Origin: Mesorhizobium sp. B2-7-2
GTDB taxonomy: Bacteria > Pseudomonadota > Alphaproteobacteria > Rhizobiales > Rhizobiaceae
Length of the DNA stretch: 64,000 bases
Direction: 5' to 3'
Assembly: GCF_006440775.1 (NCBI RefSeq)
Contig: NZ_VFTZ01000016.1
Location: 92,724-156,723, forward strand
Shown here: positions 26,428-35,061 of the stretch, piece by piece
How positions within the stretch are numbered: the stretch's first letter is position 1
Layout of the letters: the number at the start of each line of letters is the position of its first letter
Notes under the pieces: model-generated
What the model saw: the letters and a program-made list of their open reading frames with translations, nothing else
The model's database searches: none
Told to the model about the DNA's origin: nothing
Position numbers and translations under genes: made by a program

Positions 26428-27291
26428 CTATTCTCCGCCGCCAAGCGAATGGACATAAACCGCAAGCTCCTTGACTTTGATCTCGCCGAGACGGCCGAGC
26501 CAGGCCGGCATGACACCTTCCTTTGGCGCGCGGACCTGGGCTGCGACCGCTGCCTCGCCGGCCCCGTGCAGCCAAATGGCGTCGGTGAGGTTGGGGCCCC
26601 CAAATTCCCTGTTCCCTTCCGCGTTCTCACCATGACAGGCGACGCAATTGTCGGAAAAGACTTTGGCACCGGATTGGATCAGACTTGCATCGGCGACCTT
26701 GCCAGAGAGGCTGACGACATATGCGCTAACCTGCTTGATCTCGTCGGCGGTGATGATGTCCCCGAACGCCGGCATTTCCGACAGGCGCGTGTCCGGATCC
26801 GAAGCGAAGCGGATGCCATGGGTGATCGTCTGCTGGATCTGCTCGGCCTTGCCGCCCCACAGCCAGTCGTCGTCGTTTAGGTTGGGAAAGCCCTTGGAAC
26901 CTTGGGCGCCGGAGCCGTGGCACTGCGTGCAGTTGACCTTGAATGCGGCGCCGCCGGCGGCGATGGCGAATTCGCGCAAGGCATCGTCCGCAGCGATCTC
27001 CGAGACACTTTTCGACTTCACCGCCGCGAGGTATTTGCTCTTCGCTGCTTCCGCATCCGCCAGTTCGTTCTTGACGTCATTGCGGCTCGAATAGCCGAGA
27101 ACACCCGTCGTCGCCGAATGCAGCAGTGGCCATGCGGGATAGGCGATTGTGTAGCCGATCGCCCACACGATGGTGACGTAGAAGATGGTGATCCACCAAC
27201 GCGGAAGCGGGTTGTTCAGCTCGCGGATGCCATCCCATTCGTGGCCGGTGGTCGAGACCCCAGAGACTTCATCGATGTGCTCCTCGCTCAT
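26428..27291 (-). CDS. ccoP: cbb3 oxidase di-heme subunit CcoP/FixP
   Basis: A 287-residue subunit that passes electrons to CcoO/CcoN. One N-terminal membrane helix (ITIFYVTIVWAIGYTIAYPA) is followed by two cytochrome c domains with CTQCH (121-125) and CVACH (216-220). The ATG at 27291 is preferred; a GTG two codons earlier overlaps the ccoQ stop (GTGA). Length is normal for FixP. Confidence 0.96.
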   Translation of the reverse strand: MSEEHIDEVSGVSTTGHEWDGIRELNNPLPRWWITIFYVTIVWAIGYTIAYPAWPLLHSATTGVLGYSSRNDVKNELADAEAAKSKYLAAVKSKSVSEIAADDALREFAIAAGGAAFKVNCTQCHGSGAQGSKGFPNLNDDDWLWGGKAEQIQQTITHGIRFASDPDTRLSEMPAFGDIITADEIKQVSAYVVSLSGKVADASLIQSGAKVFSDNCVACHGENAEGNREFGGPNLTDAIWLHGAGEAAVAAQVRAPKEGVMPAWLGRLGEIKVKELAVYVHSLGGGE

Positions 27292-27293
27292 GA

Positions 27294-27443
27294 TCACTCG
27301 TCCTGAAGCGGAATTCGGGCAGCTTCGTCCGCCAACTTACGGCTGCCGGGACGCAGGACGAAGACACTTGCCCCCGCAAAGAAAAGCGCCATGGCAACCA
27401 GACCCCAGCTGTCGGCAAACTCCCGCATAAGATTGTAATTCAT
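27294..27443 (-). CDS. ccoQ: cbb3 oxidase small subunit CcoQ/FixQ
   Basis: A 49-residue membrane peptide (MNYNLMREFADSWGLVAMAL, one helix, then the conserved FVLRPGSRK end). A clear GAGGAG ribosome site precedes the ATG. CcoQ stabilises the CcoP-CcoNO interaction. It lies 10 nt after ccoO. Confidence 0.94.
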   Translation of the reverse strand: MNYNLMREFADSWGLVAMALFFAGASVFVLRPGSRKLADEAARIPLQDE

Positions 27444-27453
27444 GGAAAACTCC

Positions 27454-28185
27454 TCAGCGGTAACCGGCGCCTTCGTCGTAGTTCTTAAAATCGACCAGCG
27501 TGCCGAGCATCTGCAGATACGCAACGAGCGCATCCATTTCGGTGACCTGTTGCGGGTTGCCGTCGAAGTCGCCGATCTTGGCCTTGGGATAACGGGCCTC
27601 AAGACCTGATGTGTCGGCGTTGGGATCAGCCTGCGCCATCAGATCGGCGTTGGCGTTGGCGACCATGTCATCGTTGTAGGGAACGCCGACCCGCCGGTTG
27701 GCGACCAGATGCGTCGAGAAGTCCTTCACCTCGATCGGCGCGTCCTTCAGGAAGGCGTAGCTGGGCATGATGGATTCCGGCACAACGGAACGCGGATCCG
27801 AAAGATGGGCGACATGCCAGGCGTTCGAGTAGCGGTCACCGACCCGGGCCAGATCCGGCCCCGTCCGCTTCGATCCCCATTGGAAGGGGTGATCGTACAT
27901 TGACTCGGCGGCCAGGCTGTAGTGGCCGTAGCGCTCGACCTCGTCGCGGAACGGCCTGATCATCTGGCTGTGGCAGAGGTAGCAGCCCTCGCGCACATAG
28001 ATGTTGCGCCCGACGAGCTCGAGCGGCGAGTACGGACGCATGCCTTCCACCTTCTCGATCGTGTTGTCGAGATAGAAGAGCGGCGCGATTTCGACGATAC
28101 CGCCGACAGTCACGACAAGAAGGGAGCCTACGAGAAGAAGCGTGGCGTTCTTCTCGATAATGGCATGTTTGTCGATCAAGCCCAT
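27454..28185 (-). CDS. ccoO: cbb3 oxidase mono-heme subunit CcoO/FixO
   Basis: A 243-residue subunit with one N-terminal membrane helix and one heme c site, CYLCH at 68-72 in the invariant context EGCYLCHSQMIRPFRDE. The start ATG lies within the last codons of ccoN, a 10-nt overlap that implies coupled translation. Full family length. Confidence 0.96.
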   Translation of the reverse strand: MGLIDKHAIIEKNATLLLVGSLLVVTVGGIVEIAPLFYLDNTIEKVEGMRPYSPLELVGRNIYVREGCYLCHSQMIRPFRDEVERYGHYSLAAESMYDHPFQWGSKRTGPDLARVGDRYSNAWHVAHLSDPRSVVPESIMPSYAFLKDAPIEVKDFSTHLVANRRVGVPYNDDMVANANADLMAQADPNADTSGLEARYPKAKIGDFDGNPQQVTEMDALVAYLQMLGTLVDFKNYDEGAGYR

Positions 28186-29804
28186 TGGTTTGGCTCCCTG
28201 GCAGGCTGAATGACAGGCGCGGCACCCGACATCGGCCTCTCCTCGCGTTGACGGCCGAGGATTGTCATCGCGATGTTCCAGGCCATGATCAGGGCGCCCG
28301 AGAGATACATGGCGCCGCCTATGGCGCGCATGACGTAGTAGGGGCGCATGGCAGCGACGGTCTCGGCGAAGGAGTAGACCAGGAAGCCCTGCCCGTCGTA
28401 TTCGCGCCACATCAGGCCCTGCGTGATGCCGGACACCCACATGGCGGCGGCGTAGACGACGATGCCGAGCGTCGCCAGCCAGAAGTGCCAGGTAACCAGC
28501 CGCAGCGAATAGAGCCGGTTACGGTTCCAGAGCTTCGGTACCATGTAGTAGATCGCGCCGAACGAGATCATGCCGACCCAGCCGAGTGCACCGGAGTGCA
28601 CGTGACCAATTGTCCAGTCGGTATAATGGGACAGCGAGTTGACCGCCTTGATAGCCATCACCGGGCCTTCGAAGGTCGACATGCCGTAGAAGGCGACGGC
28701 CATCACCATCATGCGGATGATCGGGTCGGTGCGCAACTTGTCCCAGGCTCCGGACAGCGTCATCAAGCCGTTGATCATGCCGCCCCAGGACGGCATCCAC
28801 AGCATGATCGAGAACACCATGCCGAGCGTCTGTGCCCAGTCGGGCAGAGCGGTGAAATGCAGGTGGTGCGGCCCGGCCCAGATGTACAGGAAGATCAGTG
28901 CCCAGAAATGGATGATCGAGAGCCGGTAGGAATAGACTGGCCGGTTCGCCTGCTTGGGCACGAAATAATACATCATGCCGAGGAAGCCGGCGGTGAGGAA
29001 GAAGCCGACGGCGTTGTGGCCGTACCACCACTGCGTCAGCGCGTCCTGGACGCCGGAAAAGGCGGAGTAACTCTTGGAACCGAGGAAAGAGACCGGCATC
29101 GACAGGTTGTTGACCACATGCAGCATCGCGATGGTCACGATGAAGGAGAGGTAGAACCAGTTGGCGACGTAGATGTGCGGTTCCTTGCGCTTCAGGATCG
29201 TGCCGAGGAACAGGATGAGGTAGGCGACCCAGACGATGGTCAGCCAGACGTCGACATACCATTCCGGTTCGGCGTATTCGCGGCTCTCGGTGATGCCGAG
29301 CAGGTAGCCTGTCGCGGCCATGACAATGAAAAGCTGGTAGCCCCAAAAGACGAACCAGGCGAGATCGCCGCCGAACAGGCGAGCGCGGCAAGTGCGTTGC
29401 ACGACGTACAATGACGTGCACAGCAGCGCGTTGCCGCCGAAGGCGAAGACGACCCCGGACGTGTGCAGCGGCCGCAAGCGGCCGAAATTGAACCAAGGCT
29501 GAACGTTGAGATCGGGGTAGGCCAGCTGCAGCGCGATAACGACGCCGACCAGCATGCCGACGACGCCCCAGAACATCGTGGCGATGGCGCCGTAGCGGAT
29601 CGGACCGTCCATATAGGCGGACGGGTCGATCGGAGCGGCCGGCTTGAACTCCGAGTTGCGCAACAAGATCCCGATAAAGGCAATAAGGGCAAAAGACAGC
29701 ACCCCCATATGCTGGCGGAAAGGTCCATCAATGCCGAAGCCAGCAGCCACCAGGGCTGCAAAGGCAAAAAAGCCCACCACGACGATCGCTGTGCCGAATT
29801 TCAT
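28176..29804 (-). CDS. ccoN: cbb3-type cytochrome c oxidase catalytic subunit CcoN/FixN
   Basis: A 542-residue heme-copper oxidase subunit I of the C family, with about twelve to fourteen membrane helices and His ligands in segments such as RPLHTSGVVFAFGGN, WWYGHNAVGFFLT, HHLHFTALPDW and DWTIGHVHSGALGW. It reduces O2 at the low-spin/high-spin heme and CuB centre with high oxygen affinity, supporting respiration in near-anoxic conditions. It is first in the ccoNOQP-GHIS series on the minus strand. An FNR/FixK-like box lies about 80 nt before its ATG. Confidence 0.97.
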   Translation of the reverse strand: MKFGTAIVVVGFFAFAALVAAGFGIDGPFRQHMGVLSFALIAFIGILLRNSEFKPAAPIDPSAYMDGPIRYGAIATMFWGVVGMLVGVVIALQLAYPDLNVQPWFNFGRLRPLHTSGVVFAFGGNALLCTSLYVVQRTCRARLFGGDLAWFVFWGYQLFIVMAATGYLLGITESREYAEPEWYVDVWLTIVWVAYLILFLGTILKRKEPHIYVANWFYLSFIVTIAMLHVVNNLSMPVSFLGSKSYSAFSGVQDALTQWWYGHNAVGFFLTAGFLGMMYYFVPKQANRPVYSYRLSIIHFWALIFLYIWAGPHHLHFTALPDWAQTLGMVFSIMLWMPSWGGMINGLMTLSGAWDKLRTDPIIRMMVMAVAFYGMSTFEGPVMAIKAVNSLSHYTDWTIGHVHSGALGWVGMISFGAIYYMVPKLWNRNRLYSLRLVTWHFWLATLGIVVYAAAMWVSGITQGLMWREYDGQGFLVYSFAETVAAMRPYYVMRAIGGAMYLSGALIMAWNIAMTILGRQREERPMSGAAPVIQPAREPNQWA

Positions 29805-29878
29805 CGCAAATCCTGATCCCGAATCGGGCGCACGCCAAATCCGCTCGGCATCAATTGCGCAGCTGCCCTCTGCCCGCC

Positions 29879-29892
29879 CTGATCCATGTCAG
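29879..29892. promoter_or_regulatory. FNR/FixK-like box upstream of ccoN
   Basis: CTGATCCATGTCAG is a symmetric match to TTGAT-N4-ATCAA (7 of 10 fixed positions), centred about 82 nt before the ccoN start. It is a plausible site for activation of the oxidase operon by the nearby FnrN-like protein. The remaining intergenic sequence to 30140 shows nothing further. Confidence 0.55.
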
Positions 29893-30140
29893 GTGCCAGG
29901 TTTGTTTGGTAGAATCGAGTTTGCGCAAATCAGAGCGGACGTTGGGGCGGGCGGGTATGTCGAAGCGCGGCCGGCGAGCTTTGCGGAACTCTTGCCGGCT
30001 GCCTTGCTATCCGACAAGGGTCGCTGATGCTCTTGGGTCTATGCTACCGGGGTTCTCGAGGCTACAGCAATACATTGTGCTCGAACGCAGCATGTCCTGC
30101 CGCGGATTCGAGTTGGCGGCGCAGAGCCCGCCGCTTGGGC

Positions 30141-30890
30141 TTATCCAAACTGCCGCGGCCTTCGGCCGCCGCAACGCTGCTCCAGCCGGCCGACGCTCTC
30201 CACCCTCACATGGCGCTTGTTGTCGATCCGGATCACGCCTTCAGCTCGCAATCGAGTCAGCTGGCGGCTCACGGTCTCATTCGTCAGGCCAAGGAAATCA
30301 GAGATGTCGGCACGAGTCAGTGGCAGATCGAAGGACGCCGAGATAGCGGCCGGATCAACACTGGAATCCATGTTCAGGGCGAGCATGACAAGAAAACTCG
30401 CCACCTTTTCCGATGCCGTCTTGCGCCCGAGCGTCACCATCCATTCGCGTGCTGCGTCAAGTTCGTCCAGCGCCTGCTTGAGCAGGCGATGCTCGAGTTC
30501 CGGTGATTCCTTCACCATCCGTTCGAGGGCTGCCTTGGGGAACGAACACAGCGTGACAACGGTTGCCGCTTCCGCACTGATCTCGCTTTCGACCTTGAAG
30601 GGTCGCCCCAGAAAATCCGGTGCAAACTGGAGCCCTACGATCTGCTGGCGCCCATCCGAAAGGCTCTTCGTCAGCTTGACCACGCCTGAAAGCACATTCG
30701 AATAGCTGTTGACGGCCTCGCAGTCGCCGACCAGTTCGACTCCTGGCTCGATCTTGTGCCGCGATGAACTCCTGGCAAGCGCAGCCAAACGGTCTGGATC
30801 GAGCGCGCCGCAAATACCGCGACGCCTTCCCTCGCAAGAGCGGCAAAGAACGGGAATGCCGGCACTGTGAATGCCCTGCCGTAATGTCAT
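30141..30890 (-). CDS. fnrN: Oxygen-sensing Crp/Fnr family regulator, FnrN type
   Basis: A 249-residue regulator. N-terminal Cys16, Cys19 and Cys27 (VLCRSCEGRRRGIC) with Cys115 (VVTLCSFPKA) match the four ligands of the oxygen-labile 4Fe-4S cluster in FNR/FnrN proteins, in the C-x2-C-x7-C spacing of rhizobial FnrN. A cNMP-fold domain is followed by a helix-turn-helix, TRADISDFLGLTNETVSRQL, with the ETVSR residues that read TTGAT half-sites. It should activate genes under low oxygen. It is divergent from hemN, with one FNR box between them, so self-regulation is likely. Confidence 0.92.
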   Translation of the reverse strand: MTLRQGIHSAGIPVLCRSCEGRRRGICGALDPDRLAALARSSSRHKIEPGVELVGDCEAVNSYSNVLSGVVKLTKSLSDGRQQIVGLQFAPDFLGRPFKVESEISAEAATVVTLCSFPKAALERMVKESPELEHRLLKQALDELDAAREWMVTLGRKTASEKVASFLVMLALNMDSSVDPAAISASFDLPLTRADISDFLGLTNETVSRQLTRLRAEGVIRIDNKRHVRVESVGRLEQRCGGRRPRQFG

Positions 30891-30974
30891 GCGCTCGCTC
30901 TATCCTCTTCCAAGCACCGACAGGGTAGCAATCCAGGGTAGAAAAATCCTTGCGGCAGTTTGTCCGAGCTGCAC

Positions 30975-30988
30975 TTGATCGAAATCAG
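30975..30988. promoter_or_regulatory. FNR box between fnrN and hemN
   Basis: TTGATCGAAATCAG matches TTGAT-N4-ATCAA at 9 of 10 fixed positions. Its centre lies about 62 nt before the ATG at 31044, placing it well for class II activation of hemN, and about 91 nt before fnrN. Confidence 0.75.
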
Positions 30989-31122
30989 GGCGTTGGCCGG
31001 CCAACCAGTCAAGAGTTCCAGCGGTGCACATGGTGACCACGACATGCAGTCGAAAGTAGCTTGCTCGGATTGTCGAAAACGTCCCTCGCTATACCAGCTA
31101 TCCGACCGCACCGCATTTCCAC

Positions 31123-32391
31123 GTGGGCGTCGATGCTGCGGCTTATCGTGGCTGGCTGGAGGCGCTCGGCGAGGACGATGAGATATCGCTCTACGTGCAC
31201 ATCCCTTTCTGCGCCAAGCTTTGCTGGTTCTGCGCGTGCCACACCAAGCAGACACGCCACTATGAACCGGTCACCAAATATCTGAGATCGCTGCATGCGG
31301 AGATCGCCACCGTCTCATGTCTCGCCGGAGGCAAGGGCCGGGTGCGTGCCGTCCATTTCGGTGGCGGCTCACCGACGATGCTCAAACCACAGGACATGGT
31401 GGCGCTCGGAGCCGTTCTGCGCAACAGCTTCTCATTTCTTCCCGGCGCCAAGATCAGCGGCGAAATCGAACCCAACGATATGGACGAAGCGCGCCTCGAC
31501 GCACTTGCCGAAATCGGCATGACGAGGGCCAGCCTCGGGGTCCAGGATTTCGATCCGAAGGTGCAGAAGGCCATCAATCGCGAACAGATCTTCTTGCAGA
31601 CCAAGACAGTCGTCGACGGCGTTCGGGCACGCGGCGTCGAGTCGGTTAACCTGGACCTGCTCTACGGCTTGCCGCACCAGACCAGGGAGAGCGTCTTGTC
31701 CACCGTCAGGCAGGCGCTGACGCTCGAGCCCGACCGGATCGCCCTCTTTGGCTATGCGCATGTGCCATGGTTCAAGAAACATCAGACAATGATCGACGAG
31801 GCCTGGTTGCCAGGCCCGGAGGAGCGGTTTGCCCAATCGCAACTGGCAGCTCGCGCCATACTCGACCAAGGATACGAAGCAATCGGGCTCGACCATTTCG
31901 CCAAACCGGGGGATGCGCTGGCGCTTGCCGCGCATGCGGGGATGTTGCGTCGCAACTTTCAGGGCTACACCGAGGATCGCTGCGAAACCTTGATCGGCCT
32001 CGGCCCGTCATCCATCAGCCAATTCCGACAAGGCTATGTACAGAACATGCCTTCGACCGCCGAGTATGGCCGCATGGTGGATGACGGTGGGTTGGCTTCG
32101 GTCCGCGGAATTGCTTTTTCCGACGACGACCGCGCTCGCGGTTGGATCATCGAGCGCCTGATGTGCGATTTCGGCTTCTCGGCAGTCGATTTGGTGGAAC
32201 GCTTCGGCAAAGCCGGCCAGAAGCTCCTTCTTCGGTCGAGTACCGTGGCCCTCGACAAGTCGGTCCGACTTGAACTCGACGGCGATCGTTTCGTCGTACC
32301 GCTGGAAAGTCGTCCCTTTGTCAGATGCGTCGCTGCGAAGTTCGACAAATATCTCAAAACGGGAAAGGCCAGGCACTCCGTGGCAGTTTGA
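31123..32391 (+). CDS. hemN: Oxygen-independent coproporphyrinogen III oxidase, N-terminus out of frame
   Basis: A radical SAM enzyme that makes protoporphyrinogen IX without oxygen, supplying heme for the cbb3 oxidase. CAKLCWFC gives the CxxxCxxC cluster site; HFGGGSPT, GVQDFDPKVQKAINR and YGLPHQT are HemN signatures. The first in-frame start is this GTG, but it cuts off a conserved N-terminal segment encoded just upstream in the same frame (ENVPRYTSYPTAPHFH, 31075-31122). That segment includes the YTSYPT residues near the SAM site. The frame is closed by a TAG at 31057 with no usual start codon between. An ATG at 31044, well placed after the FNR box, is in another frame. Either there is a 1-nt frameshift or sequencing error near 31060, or a rare start (ATT at 31069) is used. 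Confidence 0.85.
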   Translation: MGVDAAAYRGWLEALGEDDEISLYVHIPFCAKLCWFCACHTKQTRHYEPVTKYLRSLHAEIATVSCLAGGKGRVRAVHFGGGSPTMLKPQDMVALGAVLRNSFSFLPGAKISGEIEPNDMDEARLDALAEIGMTRASLGVQDFDPKVQKAINREQIFLQTKTVVDGVRARGVESVNLDLLYGLPHQTRESVLSTVRQALTLEPDRIALFGYAHVPWFKKHQTMIDEAWLPGPEERFAQSQLAARAILDQGYEAIGLDHFAKPGDALALAAHAGMLRRNFQGYTEDRCETLIGLGPSSISQFRQGYVQNMPSTAEYGRMVDDGGLASVRGIAFSDDDRARGWIIERLMCDFGFSAVDLVERFGKAGQKLLLRSSTVALDKSVRLELDGDRFVVPLESRPFVRCVAAKFDKYLKTGKARHSVAV

Positions 32392-32523
32392 GCCAGCGAG
32401 TGCGTCGCGGTCCGCGCAGGGCCCATCATCGGTGACCTATTTGCCAGACGATGTTGCCCGCGCACACCCTTGTTTGACAGGCACGGTGCGCCACAATTGC
32501 ACTTGACTGACTCTCTGCTTCGG

Positions 32524-32796
32524 TCATTCGGAATCTGAGGCTTTCAAAGACCGCGATTCGTCTGAGATGCTGGCCGTCGCCAGACCTTCTTTTCTGGCCT
32601 TGGCAAACGCTCGGTCGCCGTCCAGAAATCCCGCCAGCATAAAAGGAATGAGTTCCGCGACTGTTTCAGACTCGCCGTAAGTCTGACGATAGAGCGCAGC
32701 ATAGGCGTTGAGTTCTTGGCTCAAGTCCGCGCTGACGGTGATGGTAATCTTCAAGGGCGTTCGGTCTGGAAGCTTGCCAAGTTTCAAGTTGGCCAT
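32524..32796 (-). CDS. DUF2274 protein of the trb module
   Basis: A 90-residue protein (MANLKLGKLPDRTPLKITIT, then LNAYAALYRQTYGESE) of the DUF2274 family, found almost only directly after trbI in conjugation operons. Function unknown. A GTG two codons upstream overlaps the trbI stop (GTGA), so it is coupled either way. It is the last gene of the trb run; the gap to hemN marks the element edge on this side. Confidence 0.85.
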   Translation of the reverse strand: MANLKLGKLPDRTPLKITITVSADLSQELNAYAALYRQTYGESETVAELIPFMLAGFLDGDRAFAKARKEGLATASISDESRSLKASDSE

Positions 32797-32798
32797 AA

Positions 32799-34019
32799 TC
32801 ACTCCCGTTCAATCTTGTATGGCCGCAGCAAGAGATCCTTGTGCACGATGACGCGCAGTGGCCAGCCTGGTCGGATCGTTATGGTGGGCTGAACGTTGAG
32901 ATTTTTCTCAGTTATGCGCTGGCCGGCTCGACTGACGTTCTGCTGGGCGGATTCGCGGATCGCCTTGACCAGATCGCTTTCATTGTCTCCGAGGCTCAAT
33001 TCGGTGCCCACGCCAAGCAAGGTCGCGAGCGCAACCCCCTTGATCAGCTGCCAGGTGTGGAAATCCACCTTGTCCTCAAGCCCCGCATATCCGGCGGTGT
33101 CTGTCGCCGGCAGATTATCGATCTCGATCGAGGACCCGTCCGGCAGGATTATTCGCTGCCAGACCAGCAATGCGCGCTTTTGCCCAAACGCCACCACGCT
33201 GTCATAGGTGCCGATCAGCCGGGAACCTTGTGGAATGAGCAAGATGCTGCCAGTGACTGTGTCTTGCACATTCTCTGTGACCTGCGCGACGACGAGGCCG
33301 GGTAGGTCGGAATTGATCCCGGTAATGAGGCTTGCCGCGATTACGCTGCCAGCCATCAGTTGGTAGGGCGAGGCAGACGTCTGCAGCGCATGCGGATTGT
33401 AGATTCCGCTTGTGCTCCGCTGACTGACAAAATCCAGTTTGCGCTGTTGGTTGTTCTGATCGCCCTCGGCTGGTGCAACGGAAGCCGACCCGGCTGTCGC
33501 TCCGGATTGCGGCGCTTCAGGCCGCTGCTGTAGACTCTCCTCGCCGCCAGCGAGATCTGTCGGTTTGGGCCGATTGTCGATCCGGAACAACACTTGCGAC
33601 TCGCGCGCTTCGATCGCCTGCTGGGCAAGGCGTTGATCCTCGGCGGAGACCTCCTGTCCCGGCGCAATTCCGAGTTGGCGCTGCCGCTCGAGGATGGGGC
33701 GGCCGAGATCACCGGGTAGCGGCGGTCCGAGCACCGGGGCCTTCGGCTTGACGCCGGAATAGTCCCTGGGCAGGCTGTCGAGCCCCTCGGCGGTGGGCTT
33801 GTGGTCAGGATGGTAGAGGTCTTCCGCCTGCTCTTTGAATCGCAATGCCGGCCCCTGAAGCGCAATGATCATGACGCCCAGAATGGCACCACATCCGGCG
33901 GCAGAGATCGCGACAATCACCCCCCGCCTGAAGCGCACAGCACCGCGGGGTGAGGCGCGCAGCTGCAGCTGGTCGGGATCGAGTTTCGGCGGCGCATTGG
34001 AGTGGGACGTATAGGTCAT
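32799..34019 (-). CDS. trbI: Conjugal transfer protein TrbI (VirB10-like)
   Basis: A 406-residue protein with a short cytoplasmic start, one membrane helix (GVIVAISAAGCGAILGVMII), a Pro/Gln-rich periplasmic linker and a C-terminal VirB10/TrbI beta-barrel domain (LLIPQGSRLIGTYDS, GSSIEIDNLPATD, WQLIKGVALATLLG). It spans the envelope as part of the type IV secretion core complex. The ATG at 34019 was chosen because it lies 13 nt after the trbG stop; longer readings run through trbG. Confidence 0.93.
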   Translation of the reverse strand: MTYTSHSNAPPKLDPDQLQLRASPRGAVRFRRGVIVAISAAGCGAILGVMIIALQGPALRFKEQAEDLYHPDHKPTAEGLDSLPRDYSGVKPKAPVLGPPLPGDLGRPILERQRQLGIAPGQEVSAEDQRLAQQAIEARESQVLFRIDNRPKPTDLAGGEESLQQRPEAPQSGATAGSASVAPAEGDQNNQQRKLDFVSQRSTSGIYNPHALQTSASPYQLMAGSVIAASLITGINSDLPGLVVAQVTENVQDTVTGSILLIPQGSRLIGTYDSVVAFGQKRALLVWQRIILPDGSSIEIDNLPATDTAGYAGLEDKVDFHTWQLIKGVALATLLGVGTELSLGDNESDLVKAIRESAQQNVSRAGQRITEKNLNVQPTITIRPGWPLRVIVHKDLLLRPYKIERE

Positions 34020-34032
34020 GAGCCTTTTCCCC

Positions 34033-35061
34033 TCACCTGCCGAAACCGGCAAAGAGTGGCATCCGACGCGGCAATTGCCGGCCGTCCATCCTTGAGATGC
34101 GCACGACCTGCTGCGGCTTGGCGCCGAGGCGCAGTTCGGCCGCGGCGAACAGGCGATCGACGATGTAGTAGTTGCCGCGCATGCGGTAGTTGACCAACTG
34201 ATTGCCGCCGTCAGCACCGACGATGAAGAGCGGCGGCGCCTCGCCCTGATCGATGCGGCGCGGGAATTCGATATAGACTTTGCTGCCGTCGTCAAAGGCC
34301 CGTGTCGGTCTCCAGGGCGGTGTGTCGCCGGCGATCGAATAGCGGAAGCGGATATTTTCGAGCGCAACATTCGATGCGACCGGCGTTGCAGCGTCGGCCT
34401 GAACGTTTCGCCGGGAGAGCGCAAGGATCTGGTCTTCGCTGTAGGTCCAAGAGATGGCCGCCATTGCGGTCTTCTCCGTGCTTTGGAGCTGCAAGTGATA
34501 GGTGCGTCGATCCGTGGTGATCACCAGATTTGTGGTAAGCTCGGGCGCGAACGGCTTCACCAAAACATGGGTGCGCTGACCGTCACCGGTGCCACTGACG
34601 GTGTCGCCGATGACCCAGCGGATCGTGTCCCCGGCGGACACAGCCGTCAGCTTCTCGCCCGGCTGCAGAGCGATGTCGGTGACGCGCTCCGGCGCTGCAA
34701 AGAGCTGATAAAGCGCGCCATCGGTGAAGGGATAGACCTGGACCGCGTTGACATAGCCATACCTGGTTGGCTGCCGAGTTGCGGCCCTATTGGCATCGGC
34801 AACGCGTTCTTCAGGAGAGCGCTTGTCCTCGGCGAACTTGACTGGGTCAGGCTGCAACTGGCCGGGAAGCGGTAGCGGCTTTGGCACCTCGACGATTTTA
34901 ACCGGTTTCTCTGGCGGCTTCTCGATCGACGCTGCTTTGAAGTCGGCAGCGTCATAGGCAATCTCGGGCGGCGGCACCGGCTTGGATGCGCAGGCGGACA
35001 GCACCGCTGCCGAGGCCGACAGGATCAGCGCGGCACGGAGCGATGGGGCTTTATTTGTCAT
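34033..35061 (-). CDS. trbG: Conjugal transfer lipoprotein TrbG (VirB9-like)
   Basis: A 342-residue protein with a lipobox (AAVLSAC, Cys about residue 24) and a VirB9/TrbG domain (YPFTDGALYQLFAAPERVTD, LQPGEKL, RWVIGD). It forms part of the outer-membrane core complex with TrbI. The ATG at 35061 overlaps the trbF end by 11 nt. Confidence 0.93.
   Translation of the reverse strand: MTNKAPSLRAALILSASAAVLSACASKPVPPPEIAYDAADFKAASIEKPPEKPVKIVEVPKPLPLPGQLQPDPVKFAEDKRSPEERVADANRAATRQPTRYGYVNAVQVYPFTDGALYQLFAAPERVTDIALQPGEKLTAVSAGDTIRWVIGDTVSGTGDGQRTHVLVKPFAPELTTNLVITTDRRTYHLQLQSTEKTAMAAISWTYSEDQILALSRRNVQADAATPVASNVALENIRFRYSIAGDTPPWRPTRAFDDGSKVYIEFPRRIDQGEAPPLFIVGADGGNQLVNYRMRGNYYIVDRLFAAAELRLGAKPQQVVRISRMDGRQLPRRMPLFAGFGR

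Noticed and set aside
26289..26669. Longer N-terminus for CcoG
   Set aside because: It would overlap ccoP and add 127 low-complexity residues not found in FixG proteins.
28185..29414. 409-codon plus-strand frame opposite ccoN
   Set aside because: It is antisense to a perfectly conserved oxidase gene and resembles no protein.
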